From NCBI GenBank assembly GCA_900549855.1, contig URPS01000003.1, positions 1 to 64,000 on the forward strand: a stretch of DNA of 64,000 bases, written 5' to 3'. Shown piece after piece: positions 20,008 to 27,433 of the stretch (positions within the stretch are counted from its first letter, which is position 1; each line of letters begins with the position of its first letter). The stretch comes from an uncultured bacterium (GTDB lineage Bacteria; Cyanobacteriota; Vampirovibrionia; Gastranaerophilales; Gastranaerophilaceae). The position numbers and the translations under genes were made by a program. A model generated the notes under the pieces. That model did no database searches. It was not told where the DNA came from and saw only the letters and a program-made list of their open reading frames with translations.

Positions 20008-20013
20008 ATTATA
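20008..20013 (-). promoter_or_regulatory. Candidate -10 box of the rfb operon
   Basis: On the minus strand TGTTATAATAC gives a perfect TATAAT just upstream of the rfbC AAGGAG (19996-20001). A -35 element is weak. If used, it would drive rfbC through dxr with a very short leader. Confidence 0.4.
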
Positions 20014-20062
20014 ACATAAAGAAAATATTAAAATGAAGATGAATAAATTTATAAAGAATCAG

Positions 20063-20124
20063 TATCCACCCTCATCAGGGCTCCGCCCAGCTTCTCCCCT
20101 CAAGGGCGAAGCGTGAAACGCGCT
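20063..20124 (+). repeat. Left arm of 62-bp inverted repeat (DUF559 element 1)
   Basis: Starts TATCCACCCTCATC and contains CTTCTCCCCTCAAGGGCGAA, itself partly palindromic. The reverse complement matches 20491-20552 at 60 of 62 positions. GC-rich against an AT-rich background. Confidence 0.9.
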
Positions 20125-20127
20125 ATA

Positions 20128-20469
20128 TCATTTGTTCAAATTATTCCATAAATCTAACAAAACATTATCAATATTATTAAAAACATCTTTGTTAAAATAT
20201 CTTAGAACCCTAAAACCTCTTGATTGTAAATATACTGTTCTAGTTTTGTCATATTCTAAACTTTCATCTGTTAAATGTTCTCTTCCATCTAATTCAACAA
20301 TTAAATTCTTTTCATAACAAACAAAATCAACAATATAATTCCCTATTTGAACTTGGCGCCTGAATTTATAATTACTAAATCTTCTCGCTCTTATTTTGTG
20401 CCAAAATATTTATTCAGGTAATGTTTGATTTTTTCGTAAATCTTTTACAAGCTTTTTAAGATTTTTCAT
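20128..20469 (-). pseudogene. DUF559 endonuclease-domain protein, interrupted by stop codon
   Basis: Minus-strand frame from an ATG at 20469 to TGA at 20128, 113 codons, with a single in-frame TAA at 20410-20412 near codon 20. After the stop it reads as a complete DUF559 (very-short-patch-repair-like) protein: FRRQVQIGNYIVDFVC, NLIVELDGREH and GFRVLRYFNKDVFNNID, including the D..E..K-like core of this fold. The family is inferred to be a nuclease. The gene exactly fills the space between the two arms of a 62-bp inverted repeat. Either it is dead or a downstream start is used; no good start was seen downstream. Confidence 0.85.
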
Positions 20470-20490
20470 AGTCCTAGTATAACATGAGTT

Positions 20491-20552
20491 AGCGCATTTC
20501 ATGCTTCGCCCTTGAGGGGAGAAGCTGGGCGGAGCCCTGATGAGGGTGGATA
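20491..20552 (+). repeat. Right arm of 62-bp inverted repeat (DUF559 element 1)
   Basis: Inverted copy of 20063-20124 with two mismatches. It ends GAGGGTGGATA. The two arms enclose 366 bases containing only the DUF559 pseudogene. No convincing target-site duplication is visible at the outer edges. Confidence 0.9.
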
Positions 20553-20577
20553 TAGATTAAAAAAGACAAAAAAAATT

Positions 20578-20661
20578 TGCGCTTGGTGTGATTCGGTATA
20601 AAGCACGACCTATCTCTCAAAAAGGGGACTCTCTAGCTGGTGATATATAATAATGCTTGCG
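20578..20661 (-). pseudogene. Degenerate tRNA-Lys copy
   Basis: Shares with the intact tRNA-Lys next door its 3' portion (TGCGCTTGG, GACCTATC, AAAAGGGGA in plus orientation) and the flanking AAAAAAGACAAAAAAA tract, but the T-arm, D-arm and acceptor stem no longer pair. It looks like a decayed tandem duplication. Right boundary is approximate. Confidence 0.65.
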
Positions 20662-20690
20662 CTGATACTCTAAAAAAAGACAAAAAAATT

Positions 20691-20763
20691 TGCGCTTGGC
20701 GCGATTCGAACGCGCGACCTATCCCTTAAAAGGGGAGTGCTCTACCTGCTGAGCTACAAGCGC
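20691..20763 (-). tRNA. trnK-UUU: tRNA-Lys (anticodon UUU)
   Basis: 73 bases fold as a full cloverleaf: acceptor GCGCTTG/CAAGCGC, T8-A9, D-arm GCTC..GAGC, anticodon loop CTTTTAA, T-arm GCGCG TTCGAAT CGCGC and discriminator A. The base pair 27-43 is a C-T mismatch. CCA is not encoded. A T-rich run follows directly and probably terminates transcription. Confidence 0.95.
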
Positions 20764-20843
20764 AAATTATTTAAAATTCACTATTTATTTTTCAATTAAA
20801 CCTTTATACTTCGGCTGTGGTATCAACCACAAGATTTATGATA

Positions 20844-21833
20844 TCAGGAACAAAATTTACTGTCAAGCATTTTGTTTTTATTTGATATTTCTTCAATTAT
20901 TTCAGCTATTTCAGGAGATATGTCTGACGCTTCGCTTATATTATTTCTTATCATTTTTGCAAAATCAGCTTTCTTAAATTCATGCAAACCTTTAGTTTTA
21001 AAAATATATTCTAAGTTTTTAACTTCAGGAAGTGAATCATCCAAATCTGCATCACTAATAGAAGAAAAATTTTCTAAATGGTTATTTATAGCCTTTATTA
21101 TTAATGATTTCGGAAGCATGTCCTCAAATTCACCACATGCTACTAAATGTATTTTATCAATATCACGCAAACGTGGTTGAATCTGTTTGATATTTTCTTC
21201 AGCATCTCTATCCAAAAGTAAGAAAATAGGTAGCTTTACTTCTTCAATAAGCATGTAGTACATTTTTACAACCTGATTTTTGCCGCCTGCGCCTATAACT
21301 TGAATACCTTTTTGATAAAAATCATAGCCTAAGAATTTTGAAAATGCCGGTAATAATATTTCTTCCGTCAGACCTTCCACAAGAATAATTTTTTCAATTG
21401 GGTATTTTAAATAATGCAGCTCACGATTAGCTACCAAATCAGATGCTTGTTCTAACGACTTTAGCCACTGTAAATTTATTGGACTCGTAGAATCTATATA
21501 TTTCAAAGCAGATTTATAATAAAGTTGATTATTCACAAGCTCCTTGGTTTCATCTTCCAAATTAAATACAGAATTTTCATAATCGTATATCTTTTTATTA
21601 ATAGAAAAATCGTTTGTCACATCAAGCGAACTATTAAAAATTTCTACAGCAATATTTTTAATTTCAGAAAACGGCAAATTCAATAATTCATTTTTTTTTA
21701 ATTTTGGTTCAATCATGTTATTTAGAATAATATCCGTAAACACACGTAGATATTTTTCTTTTGAATACTTAAATCTTGTCAGTCTATCCATAGATATCAA
21801 GATTTGTTCTTTTGTTAAATTTTTGAACTTCAA
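20844..21833 (-). CDS. Standalone TOPRIM-domain protein (OLD-nuclease-like)
   Basis: 329 residues. The middle holds a TOPRIM fold: ILVEGLTEEILLPAF (conserved Glu), VIGAGGKNQ, and IFLLLDRDAEE (DxD), the pattern of the C-terminal nuclease half of OLD-family proteins. The ABC-type ATPase half usually fused to it is absent; the first 140 residues are helical and unrecognised. TOPRIM proteins of this kind cut or nick DNA, often in phage or plasmid defence. No partner gene is adjacent on the same strand. It lies in the accessory zone next to tRNA-Lys and inverted-repeat elements, which fits an acquired gene. Confidence 0.75.
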   Translation of the reverse strand: MKFKNLTKEQILISMDRLTRFKYSKEKYLRVFTDIILNNMIEPKLKKNELLNLPFSEIKNIAVEIFNSSLDVTNDFSINKKIYDYENSVFNLEDETKELVNNQLYYKSALKYIDSTSPINLQWLKSLEQASDLVANRELHYLKYPIEKIILVEGLTEEILLPAFSKFLGYDFYQKGIQVIGAGGKNQVVKMYYMLIEEVKLPIFLLLDRDAEENIKQIQPRLRDIDKIHLVACGEFEDMLPKSLIIKAINNHLENFSSISDADLDDSLPEVKNLEYIFKTKGLHEFKKADFAKMIRNNISEASDISPEIAEIIEEISNKNKMLDSKFCS

Positions 21834-21989
21834 ATTTTACCTTTCATATAAATTCCGAAACATTACTTTATCTCTATTTTATTATCTATAAAAGATTATT
21901 TCAAAATAATTCTTGTAAATTTTTGTAAATCTTTATACGTAAAAAAACATGTAAAGATTTGTAACAATATCTTCAAAAATGTGAAATTC

Positions 21990-22017
21990 TTGATAAGAAC
22001 TATACTTTATATATATA
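21990..22017 (+). promoter_or_regulatory. Candidate promoter of the coiled-coil protein gene
   Basis: TTGATA at 21990-21995 and TATATA at 22012-22017, spacing 16, about 30 bases before the GGAG (22034-22037) that precedes the ATG at 22050. Confidence 0.45.
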
Positions 22018-22049
22018 AGAGTATAAATCATACGGAGACGGTATAAAAA

Positions 22050-22838
22050 ATGGCTTTCTTGTTATTACTACATGAAAAAATGAGGTTGAAACGTCAAGTA
22101 AACAAACTGACGTTGAAACAAACTCAATACGGCAGCCGACTTGACCGTATGACTAAAAACATTGCTCGGGTACAGAAGATGTATTCAAGCAAACAATCTC
22201 AAATACAAAATCAAGCGCGTATGTTACAAAGTGCATTCACTGCACAATTACAAAATGCATGGGGATTAGGAGCACAAAATCAGATGTTCAATCCTATGTA
22301 TGGTGGTGTAACTACATTTGTAGCTAATCAAATTGGTTCATTGTTATCAGGTGGAGTTCCAACCGGAGAAAAAGACAGTAATGGTAAACAAGTTACATAT
22401 TCTCCAGGAGAAGCAAAATCTCAACAAATGATGAACGAGTATATGTCTGGCACTTTGAAACAGGCTACGAATGAAGATGGTACAGCTATAAAAGGCAAAT
22501 ATGGTGCTAACGGCGACATTGATGAAAAAGACTACAAAGCCTTCATGATGGCATTGAATCAAGCTAACACAAATCAATCAAATGCACAAATGATGTGCCA
22601 ACAGATAAGCAGTACTTACCAACAAAACATTTCAGTTTGGACAGAAGCACAAATGGCTCAGTTAAATGCGGAACAAGATGCAGCATTGGCTCCATTAGAA
22701 GCAGAACAAACAGATATGGAACTAGAAAAGGAATCTATAGAAACTCAATTAGCATACGCAAAAGAAAGACTACAAACAATAGAACAAGCTTGCAGCGAAG
22801 GAATCAAGGATTCCGCTCCAAAATTCGGCTTAGGTTAA
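22050..22838 (+). CDS. Unknown coiled-coil, Gln-rich protein
   Basis: 262 residues, not recognised. The N-terminal stretch LLLLHEKMRLKRQVNKL leads into a Lys/Gln-rich helical segment (about residues 10-70), a Gly/Asn-rich middle (75-120), a helical Gln/Asn-rich segment and a C-terminal Glu-rich coiled coil (about 205-250). No classical signal peptide: the short hydrophobic start has no basic lead. It is a single-gene unit with its own candidate promoter, GGAG about 12 bases from the ATG, and a strong terminator after the stop. The composition resembles secreted or structural helical proteins, but no function can be assigned. Confidence 0.75.
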   Translation: MAFLLLLHEKMRLKRQVNKLTLKQTQYGSRLDRMTKNIARVQKMYSSKQSQIQNQARMLQSAFTAQLQNAWGLGAQNQMFNPMYGGVTTFVANQIGSLLSGGVPTGEKDSNGKQVTYSPGEAKSQQMMNEYMSGTLKQATNEDGTAIKGKYGANGDIDEKDYKAFMMALNQANTNQSNAQMMCQQISSTYQQNISVWTEAQMAQLNAEQDAALAPLEAEQTDMELEKESIETQLAYAKERLQTIEQACSEGIKDSAPKFGLG

Positions 22839-22863
22839 TAATCATTATTATGATAATTGATTC

Positions 22864-22886
22864 CGCCTGCTCCACAAGAGCAGGCG
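22864..22886 (+). terminator. Hairpin terminator after the coiled-coil gene
   Basis: Perfect 9-bp stem CGCCTGCTC / GAGCAGGCG with a 5-base loop, followed by a moderately T-rich stretch. It begins 26 bases after the stop codon. Confidence 0.7.
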
Positions 22887-22946
22887 TTGCTGTATATATA
22901 ACAAGTTAAAAAGTGTGATAATAACTGGTAGTGTAACTACGGGTTT

Positions 22947-22987
22947 GGCGCATCCCCTCTCCTCGGGGGAGGGCTAGGGTGGGGGCT
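22947..22987 (+). repeat. Left arm of inverted repeat (DUF559 element 2)
   Basis: GGCGCATCCCCTCTCCTCGG, then GGGAGGGCTAGGGTGGGGGC. Its reverse complement matches 23140-23150 (AGCCCCCACCC) and 23210-23236 (CTCCCCCGAGGAGAGGGG and TGCGCC); the right arm is split by about 59 extra bases. Confidence 0.8.
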
Positions 22988-22990
22988 TAT

Positions 22991-23126
22991 CTAATCATTA
23001 CAAGCCCCAAACTCACGCAACCAAACCTTATAAACACCATCAACATTTTTATCAAAATCACTATTCCAAAATCTTATAACTGTATACCCACGAGAGTTTA
23101 AAAAATTCTATTCGTTTTTATATTAA
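22991..23126 (-). pseudogene. C-terminal remnant of a DUF559 endonuclease gene
   Basis: Minus-strand frame ending TAG at 22991 reads NSRGYTVIRFWNSDFDKNVD and then GVYKVWL, the C-terminal strand-helix of DUF559 proteins (compare GFRVLRYFNKDVFNNID in element 1). An in-frame TAG lies about ten codons before this and the upstream two thirds of the gene are missing. It is enclosed by inverted repeats like element 1. Confidence 0.7.
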
Positions 23127-23139
23127 GCCCTTGCGGGAT

Positions 23140-23236
23140 AGCCCCCACCCTTTACACTATACTTACTAGCCAGTAGTAGACAATACAAATTTGTAAGTAA
23201 AGCATAAAACTCCCCCGAGGAGAGGGGACGTGCGCC
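23140..23236 (+). repeat. Right arm of inverted repeat (DUF559 element 2), interrupted
   Basis: AGCCCCCACCC, about 59 unrelated bases, then CTCCCCCGAGGAGAGGGGAC and GTGCGCC. Together these mirror 22947-22987. The intervening bases may be a later insertion. Between 23237 and the next gene nothing else is recognisable. Confidence 0.75.
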
Positions 23237-23328
23237 TCGTTTTCTGAGATTAGTACTATAATTATTCTATTTATTCCATCAATTACCAGTTTAATATTTT
23301 TATGCTATCATACCCTAGAGAGGGATAT

Positions 23329-24582
23329 ATGGCGCTAATTGATTCTGATAAAATTCTGCAACTCATACCGGCTATGCTAAATAAAGAGCTTAGTAGTGAC
23401 GGGAAAACGATATTTAGAGCTTTAGAAAAAGTTCTTATTTTTGATGAATGTTTCATCTATTTTGCAAATCCTGAAAGTTTGCAACTAAAATATTCTTACA
23501 AAAAACACAACAATTACGAACAGGATACCTGTTTTGAGATAGATAATGACCTTAAAAAATTAGTTTTTGCCAACAATAGCAATATTCTTGATGACAATTC
23601 CGAGCTTATACAAGCGGTTAAACTTCAAGGAAGCAGGCAAAAATCATACCTACTCTCAAAAATTTCTATAAAATCTACTGTTTTTGGGATAATTCTACTT
23701 TCTAAAAGAGAAGAAAACTACTACAGACAAGAGGATTTAAACGCTTTGGATGTTATAGCGTCTATTTTATCCTATAAGTTGAAAGATTTAGAACTATCCA
23801 ATGTTTTTAGAATGCAGCTAAGAGCGTTAAAAGACGGAATTTTAGAAAAGAATAATGCTTATAAAACTATAAAAGAACAAAATGAAAAGATTTTAGAAGC
23901 AGATAAAGTAAAAAACGAATTTCTTGCGAATATTTCGCACGAATTAAGAACTCCGCTGAATTCGATTCTTGGTTTTTCTGATATATTGAGTACGCAGCTT
24001 TACGGAAATTTGAATTCTAAGCAAGAAGAGTACATCAATGATATCAAGGTATCCGCTACGCATCTTCTGGGCATGATTAACGAAGTTTTGGATATGTCAA
24101 AAATTGAAGCTAATGCTATGAAGATTGTAAAAAGTGCGTTTTGGATATCTAGAGCAGTTAATGAAGTTTGCAACATTCTAAAGCCACTGGCTTTAAAAAA
24201 GAATATCAACCTTAATCTTAATATGAAAGTGGATTTTGAAGTTTTTGCCGACTATCAAAAAATACAACAAATATTATATAATCTTGTCAGCAATGCAATA
24301 AAATATTCTCCTGAAAATGATAATGTCGAGATAAAAATTGAGGCTTTTGATGAGTTTTACAGAATTTCTATCCACGATAATGGAATCGGGATTGACAAAA
24401 AGTACCATGGCAAGATTTTTGCTAAGTTTGTTCAACTGGATAGTGCTTATACAAAAAAAGAAAGCTCTACGGGGCTTGGATTAACAATCACAAAAGAACT
24501 GGTGGAATTGCACGAAGGCAAAATCTCGTTAATCAGCGAAGTTAACAATGGGTCAACATTTATTGTGGAAATACCGTTTTAA
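23329..24582 (+). CDS. Sensor histidine kinase, GAF-like input
   Basis: About 417 residues. The N-terminal 150 residues look like a GAF-type sensor (IFDECFIYFA, LLSKREENYYRQEDLNALDV), then a short coiled coil, a HisKA domain with the phospho-acceptor His near residue 204 in NISHELRTPLNSI, and a HATPase with N-box (NLVSNAIKYS), G1 (DNGIGI) and G2 (GLGLTITKELVELH). No membrane segment, so it is cytoplasmic. AGAGGG precedes the ATG at 23329, so I reject the longer frame from 23302. No response regulator is adjacent; this is an orphan kinase. Confidence 0.93.
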   Translation: MALIDSDKILQLIPAMLNKELSSDGKTIFRALEKVLIFDECFIYFANPESLQLKYSYKKHNNYEQDTCFEIDNDLKKLVFANNSNILDDNSELIQAVKLQGSRQKSYLLSKISIKSTVFGIILLSKREENYYRQEDLNALDVIASILSYKLKDLELSNVFRMQLRALKDGILEKNNAYKTIKEQNEKILEADKVKNEFLANISHELRTPLNSILGFSDILSTQLYGNLNSKQEEYINDIKVSATHLLGMINEVLDMSKIEANAMKIVKSAFWISRAVNEVCNILKPLALKKNINLNLNMKVDFEVFADYQKIQQILYNLVSNAIKYSPENDNVEIKIEAFDEFYRISIHDNGIGIDKKYHGKIFAKFVQLDSAYTKKESSTGLGLTITKELVELHEGKISLISEVNNGSTFIVEIPF

Positions 24583-24630
24583 TAAGGTAAGTAATTAAGT
24601 GCCATTATTATAAGAAAAACCTTCAAGAAA

Positions 24631-24666
24631 GAAGACTGGATTGCTTCGCTCCCGCTCGCAATGACG
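24631..24666 (-). repeat. Dispersed REP-like repeat, copy 2
   Basis: Minus-strand CGTCATTGCGAGCGGGAGCG then AAGCAATCCAGTCTTC. Intergenic, directly beyond the 3' end of the calpain-like gene. Differs from copy 1 by one base in the core. Confidence 0.75.
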
Positions 24667-24669
24667 TTT

Positions 24670-25431
24670 TCACCCATTATCCTTCAAATCACTATCAAAA
24701 TAACCGACTATAAATTTAAATGTATTCAATGCGGTATCAATATTCATTGTACGAGGTTTATTTGCATGCTTTTCTTTAACAGTAATTGTATTGTCTTCCA
24801 AGTTTACATTCTCAATAACATACACATGCCAAGTTCTGCTATCAAGCATTTTTACACCCGTTCCAATTACAAAGCTATATTTTTTCTCTTCTTCCATTTG
24901 TTTAAAGAGTTTCATAACCTCATCTTTATATCCTGACAAATCAATATTATAATCCGTTTCTGCAATAATTCTAGGTTTTTTACCTGTTAATATTTTCATG
25001 AAATGTGAAGGCAAATTATTCTCAAAAGAATAAGTCTTAAAACTGTCTGTGAATCTGCAAATCCAAGGTTTTGCTTTATATTTATCTTCATATTCAGCGA
25101 CAGAAACATCCATGCTTCTTATAATTTCGTTAGGTTGATATTTGTATAATTTGTCATATCCTTTAACAACCGCATTTGTCGGGACTACAAACTTTTCTTT
25201 CTCTCCCATTGGGTTGTATAAATAGCAATTCATCAATTTAGGATTCTTATCATCATATTGAATGTGTTCTTTTAAAACTTTGCATCCGTTAGGCGTGTGA
25301 GATAATGTTTCCAGCGTCGTCATGAGATAGCAATCGCTAAAATGTTGTTTTGCATTCTTAAAACCATCAATATCTTTATCAGATATTGACGCACGAAAAT
25401 TTGGATTTGCAGAACTTATACGACCTAACAT
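24670..25431 (-). CDS. Calpain-like cysteine-protease-fold protein
   Basis: 253 residues. SDCYLMTTLETLS near residue 34 matches the calpain (C2) catalytic Cys region; TWHVYVIENV places a His at 202, and KEKHANKP an Asn at 224, followed by ALNTFKFIVGYF, as in calpain where His and Asn (NPWG region) complete the triad. Only the protease core is present. N-terminal NPNFRAS resembles two other small proteins here. No signal peptide. Proteolysis is an inference from the triad spacing; remote similarity only. Confidence 0.6.
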   Translation of the reverse strand: MLGRISSANPNFRASISDKDIDGFKNAKQHFSDCYLMTTLETLSHTPNGCKVLKEHIQYDDKNPKLMNCYLYNPMGEKEKFVVPTNAVVKGYDKLYKYQPNEIIRSMDVSVAEYEDKYKAKPWICRFTDSFKTYSFENNLPSHFMKILTGKKPRIIAETDYNIDLSGYKDEVMKLFKQMEEEKKYSFVIGTGVKMLDSRTWHVYVIENVNLEDNTITVKEKHANKPRTMNIDTALNTFKFIVGYFDSDLKDNG

Positions 25432-25514
25432 ACTTATATTAAAGTAAAAAAATGTAAATTATTGATAAATTATTGCAAAAATGTTACAATTTTAACAAAA
25501 TAAGGAATTAAAAT

Positions 25515-25943
25515 ATGAAGATAATTTTGGGCTCCGACCATGGAGGATATAATTTAAAAAACATTATTATAGCTCACTTAGAACAACAAGGTATTGAAGT
25601 TGAAGATTTGGGCTGTTATTCTGAAGATTCTTGTGACTATCCGACAATTGCAAAAGCTGTTGCAGAAAAGGTTTTGCTTACAGGTTCAAGAGGAATTCTC
25701 GTTTGTGGAACAGGTATTGGCATGTCAATTTCTGCTAATAAATTCAAAGGGATAAGAGCTTCTTTATGTTCTGATACGTATTCTGCCAGAATGACAAGAA
25801 AACACAACGACTCAAATATTTTATGTTTAGGTGAAAGAGTTGTCGGACATGGACTTGCACTTGATATTGTTGACACTTGGCTTGTTACAGAATTTGAGGG
25901 TGGAAGACACAAACGAAGAGTAGATATGTTAGAATTAGGATAA
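25515..25943 (+). CDS. rpiB: Ribose-5-phosphate isomerase B
   Basis: 142 residues, full length. LGSDHGGYNLKN at the N-terminus, SCDYPTIAKAVAEKV, ILVCGTGIGMSISANK with the catalytic Cys, and RKHNDSNILCLGERVVG are diagnostic for RpiB. It interconverts ribose-5-phosphate and ribulose-5-phosphate. First gene of an operon with rsfS, a TPR gene and a small membrane protein. Confidence 0.97.
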   Translation: MKIILGSDHGGYNLKNIIIAHLEQQGIEVEDLGCYSEDSCDYPTIAKAVAEKVLLTGSRGILVCGTGIGMSISANKFKGIRASLCSDTYSARMTRKHNDSNILCLGERVVGHGLALDIVDTWLVTEFEGGRHKRRVDMLELG

Positions 25944-25947
25944 AAAA

Positions 25948-26355
25948 ATGACAGAAGAATTAACATCTTATAAATTTGCTTGTATTGTAGCAAGATTTTT
26001 GGAAGAAGGAATTGCAAAAGATATTTCTATTTTAAATATCAGCAATGTGTCTTCTTTTGCAGATTATTTTGTAATCTGTTCTGCACAAACCAGTACACAA
26101 GTAAAAGCGTTGACTGAAAACTTATCAGACAAAGTAAAATCAACATTCTCAAGACTACCAATCGGACGTGAAAATGACGTTAAAAACCGTTGGAATTTGA
26201 TTGATTATGGTGATGTTGTAATCCACATTTTGCAACAAGATGAAAGAGAAGCTTACGCAATAGAAAAATTCTGGAATCATGCGTTCAGTATTCCTCAAGA
26301 AACTTGGATGAATGAATCAAAAGAATACTCAAAATACGAAAATATTGAAAGATAA
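25948..26355 (+). CDS. rsfS: Ribosome silencing factor RsfS
   Basis: 135 residues of the RsfS/Iojap family: DISILNISNVSSFADYFVIC, AQTSTQVKALTENL, WNLIDYGDVVIHI and REAYAIEKFW. It binds uL14 and blocks subunit joining under starvation. Four bases separate it from rpiB. Confidence 0.95.
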   Translation: MTEELTSYKFACIVARFLEEGIAKDISILNISNVSSFADYFVICSAQTSTQVKALTENLSDKVKSTFSRLPIGRENDVKNRWNLIDYGDVVIHILQQDEREAYAIEKFWNHAFSIPQETWMNESKEYSKYENIER

Positions 26356-26362
26356 TAAGAAG

Positions 26363-27433
26363 ATGGACAAAAAAGAATTAAATAAAGCAATTGAAAAAAC
26401 TGTATTAAAAATGGCTCTTGAGCCTAAAAATACTGACCATTACCATGAATTGGCTAAATACTATGCAATGGATAACCAGTACGAAAAAGTTATATCAGTT
26501 TATGAGAGCTTGTTAGAAATTGACCCTAAAGATTTACAGACACTATTGAATTTAGGTAGTATTTGGTTCTATTCAAAAGAATACAAAAAAGCTTTGAAGT
26601 ATTTTAACCAAGCAATGCTTGTAAATCCTAGCAACTATTTGGTTTACTATAACATGGCCAATACTTATGCAGAACTTAAGAATTTCCCGAAAGCTTTACA
26701 TTTTTATAACAGAACACTTGATTTCAATGCTTCAGATCCGGAAGTTTATAACGCAATAGCACTTCTTTATCACGATTTTGAGGACTTTGTAGAAGCTAGA
26801 GCCTATTATGAAAAAGCATTGTCGCTTGACCCTGAAAATTTAACAGCATTGGTTGATTTAGGCAATGTTTGTTTTAAATTATTTGATTATAATAAAGCAC
26901 TTGAATATTATTACAAAGTTTTTGCGCTTGCTCCTGATAACAAGACTGTTGCATTGTGCATAGCTAACACTTTAGCTGTTTGCAAGGACAAAGAAAAATG
27001 TTATGAATACTTTGAAAAGGCGATTGCGCTCCCCGGAGATAACTATAAAGCAAATATATGTTATGCAATTGCAAAATCAGATTTCAAAGACTATGAGGAC
27101 GCTATTGAACTTTATAAACGAGCTATAAAAATCAACCCTAAAGAAGCGAACTCTTATATTTTATTAGGTAATTTGTATTCTAACGTTAAAAAATACAAAG
27201 AAGCTGAAGAACAGTATAAAGAAGCACTTAAAATCAATAAACTTGATCCAAGTATTTATGTACTTATTGCAAACGTATATTATATGAGCGGTCAAATAGA
27301 GCGTTCAATTTACTCTTATAGAGCAGCAGTAAATATGCGCCCTGAAAATGATGAGTACAAATTGGTATTCATACAAGTTTTAGACGATTTTGTAGAAGAT
27401 TATAGAAAGGAAGATATCGTTGCAGCCTTCTAA
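26363..27433 (+). CDS. Tetratricopeptide repeat protein
   Basis: 356 residues, nearly all TPR: repeats such as LLNLGSIWFYSKEYKKALKY, VYYNMANTYAELKNFPKAL, LVDLGNVCFKLFDYNKAL and YILLGNLYSNVKKYKEA, about eight to nine in total. No signal peptide. The ATG at 26363 avoids a 44-base overlap with rsfS that the earlier in-frame ATG at 26312 would create. It overlaps the start of the next gene by 14 bases. Confidence 0.88.
   Translation: MDKKELNKAIEKTVLKMALEPKNTDHYHELAKYYAMDNQYEKVISVYESLLEIDPKDLQTLLNLGSIWFYSKEYKKALKYFNQAMLVNPSNYLVYYNMANTYAELKNFPKALHFYNRTLDFNASDPEVYNAIALLYHDFEDFVEARAYYEKALSLDPENLTALVDLGNVCFKLFDYNKALEYYYKVFALAPDNKTVALCIANTLAVCKDKEKCYEYFEKAIALPGDNYKANICYAIAKSDFKDYEDAIELYKRAIKINPKEANSYILLGNLYSNVKKYKEAEEQYKEALKINKLDPSIYVLIANVYYMSGQIERSIYSYRAAVNMRPENDEYKLVFIQVLDDFVEDYRKEDIVAAF

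Noticed and set aside
20132..20317. Plus-strand frame inside DUF559 element 1
   Set aside because: It is the antisense of the DUF559 pseudogene, which has clear family motifs on the minus strand.
20410..20412. Reading the TAA in the DUF559 gene as a recoded sense codon
   Set aside because: All other genes in the window use TAA, TAG and TGA as stops at expected protein ends, so recoding is not supported.
20063..20552. Inverted repeat as a CRISPR or an insertion sequence with transposase
   Set aside because: Only two arms in inverted orientation, no spacer array, and no DDE, tyrosine or serine transposase gene inside.
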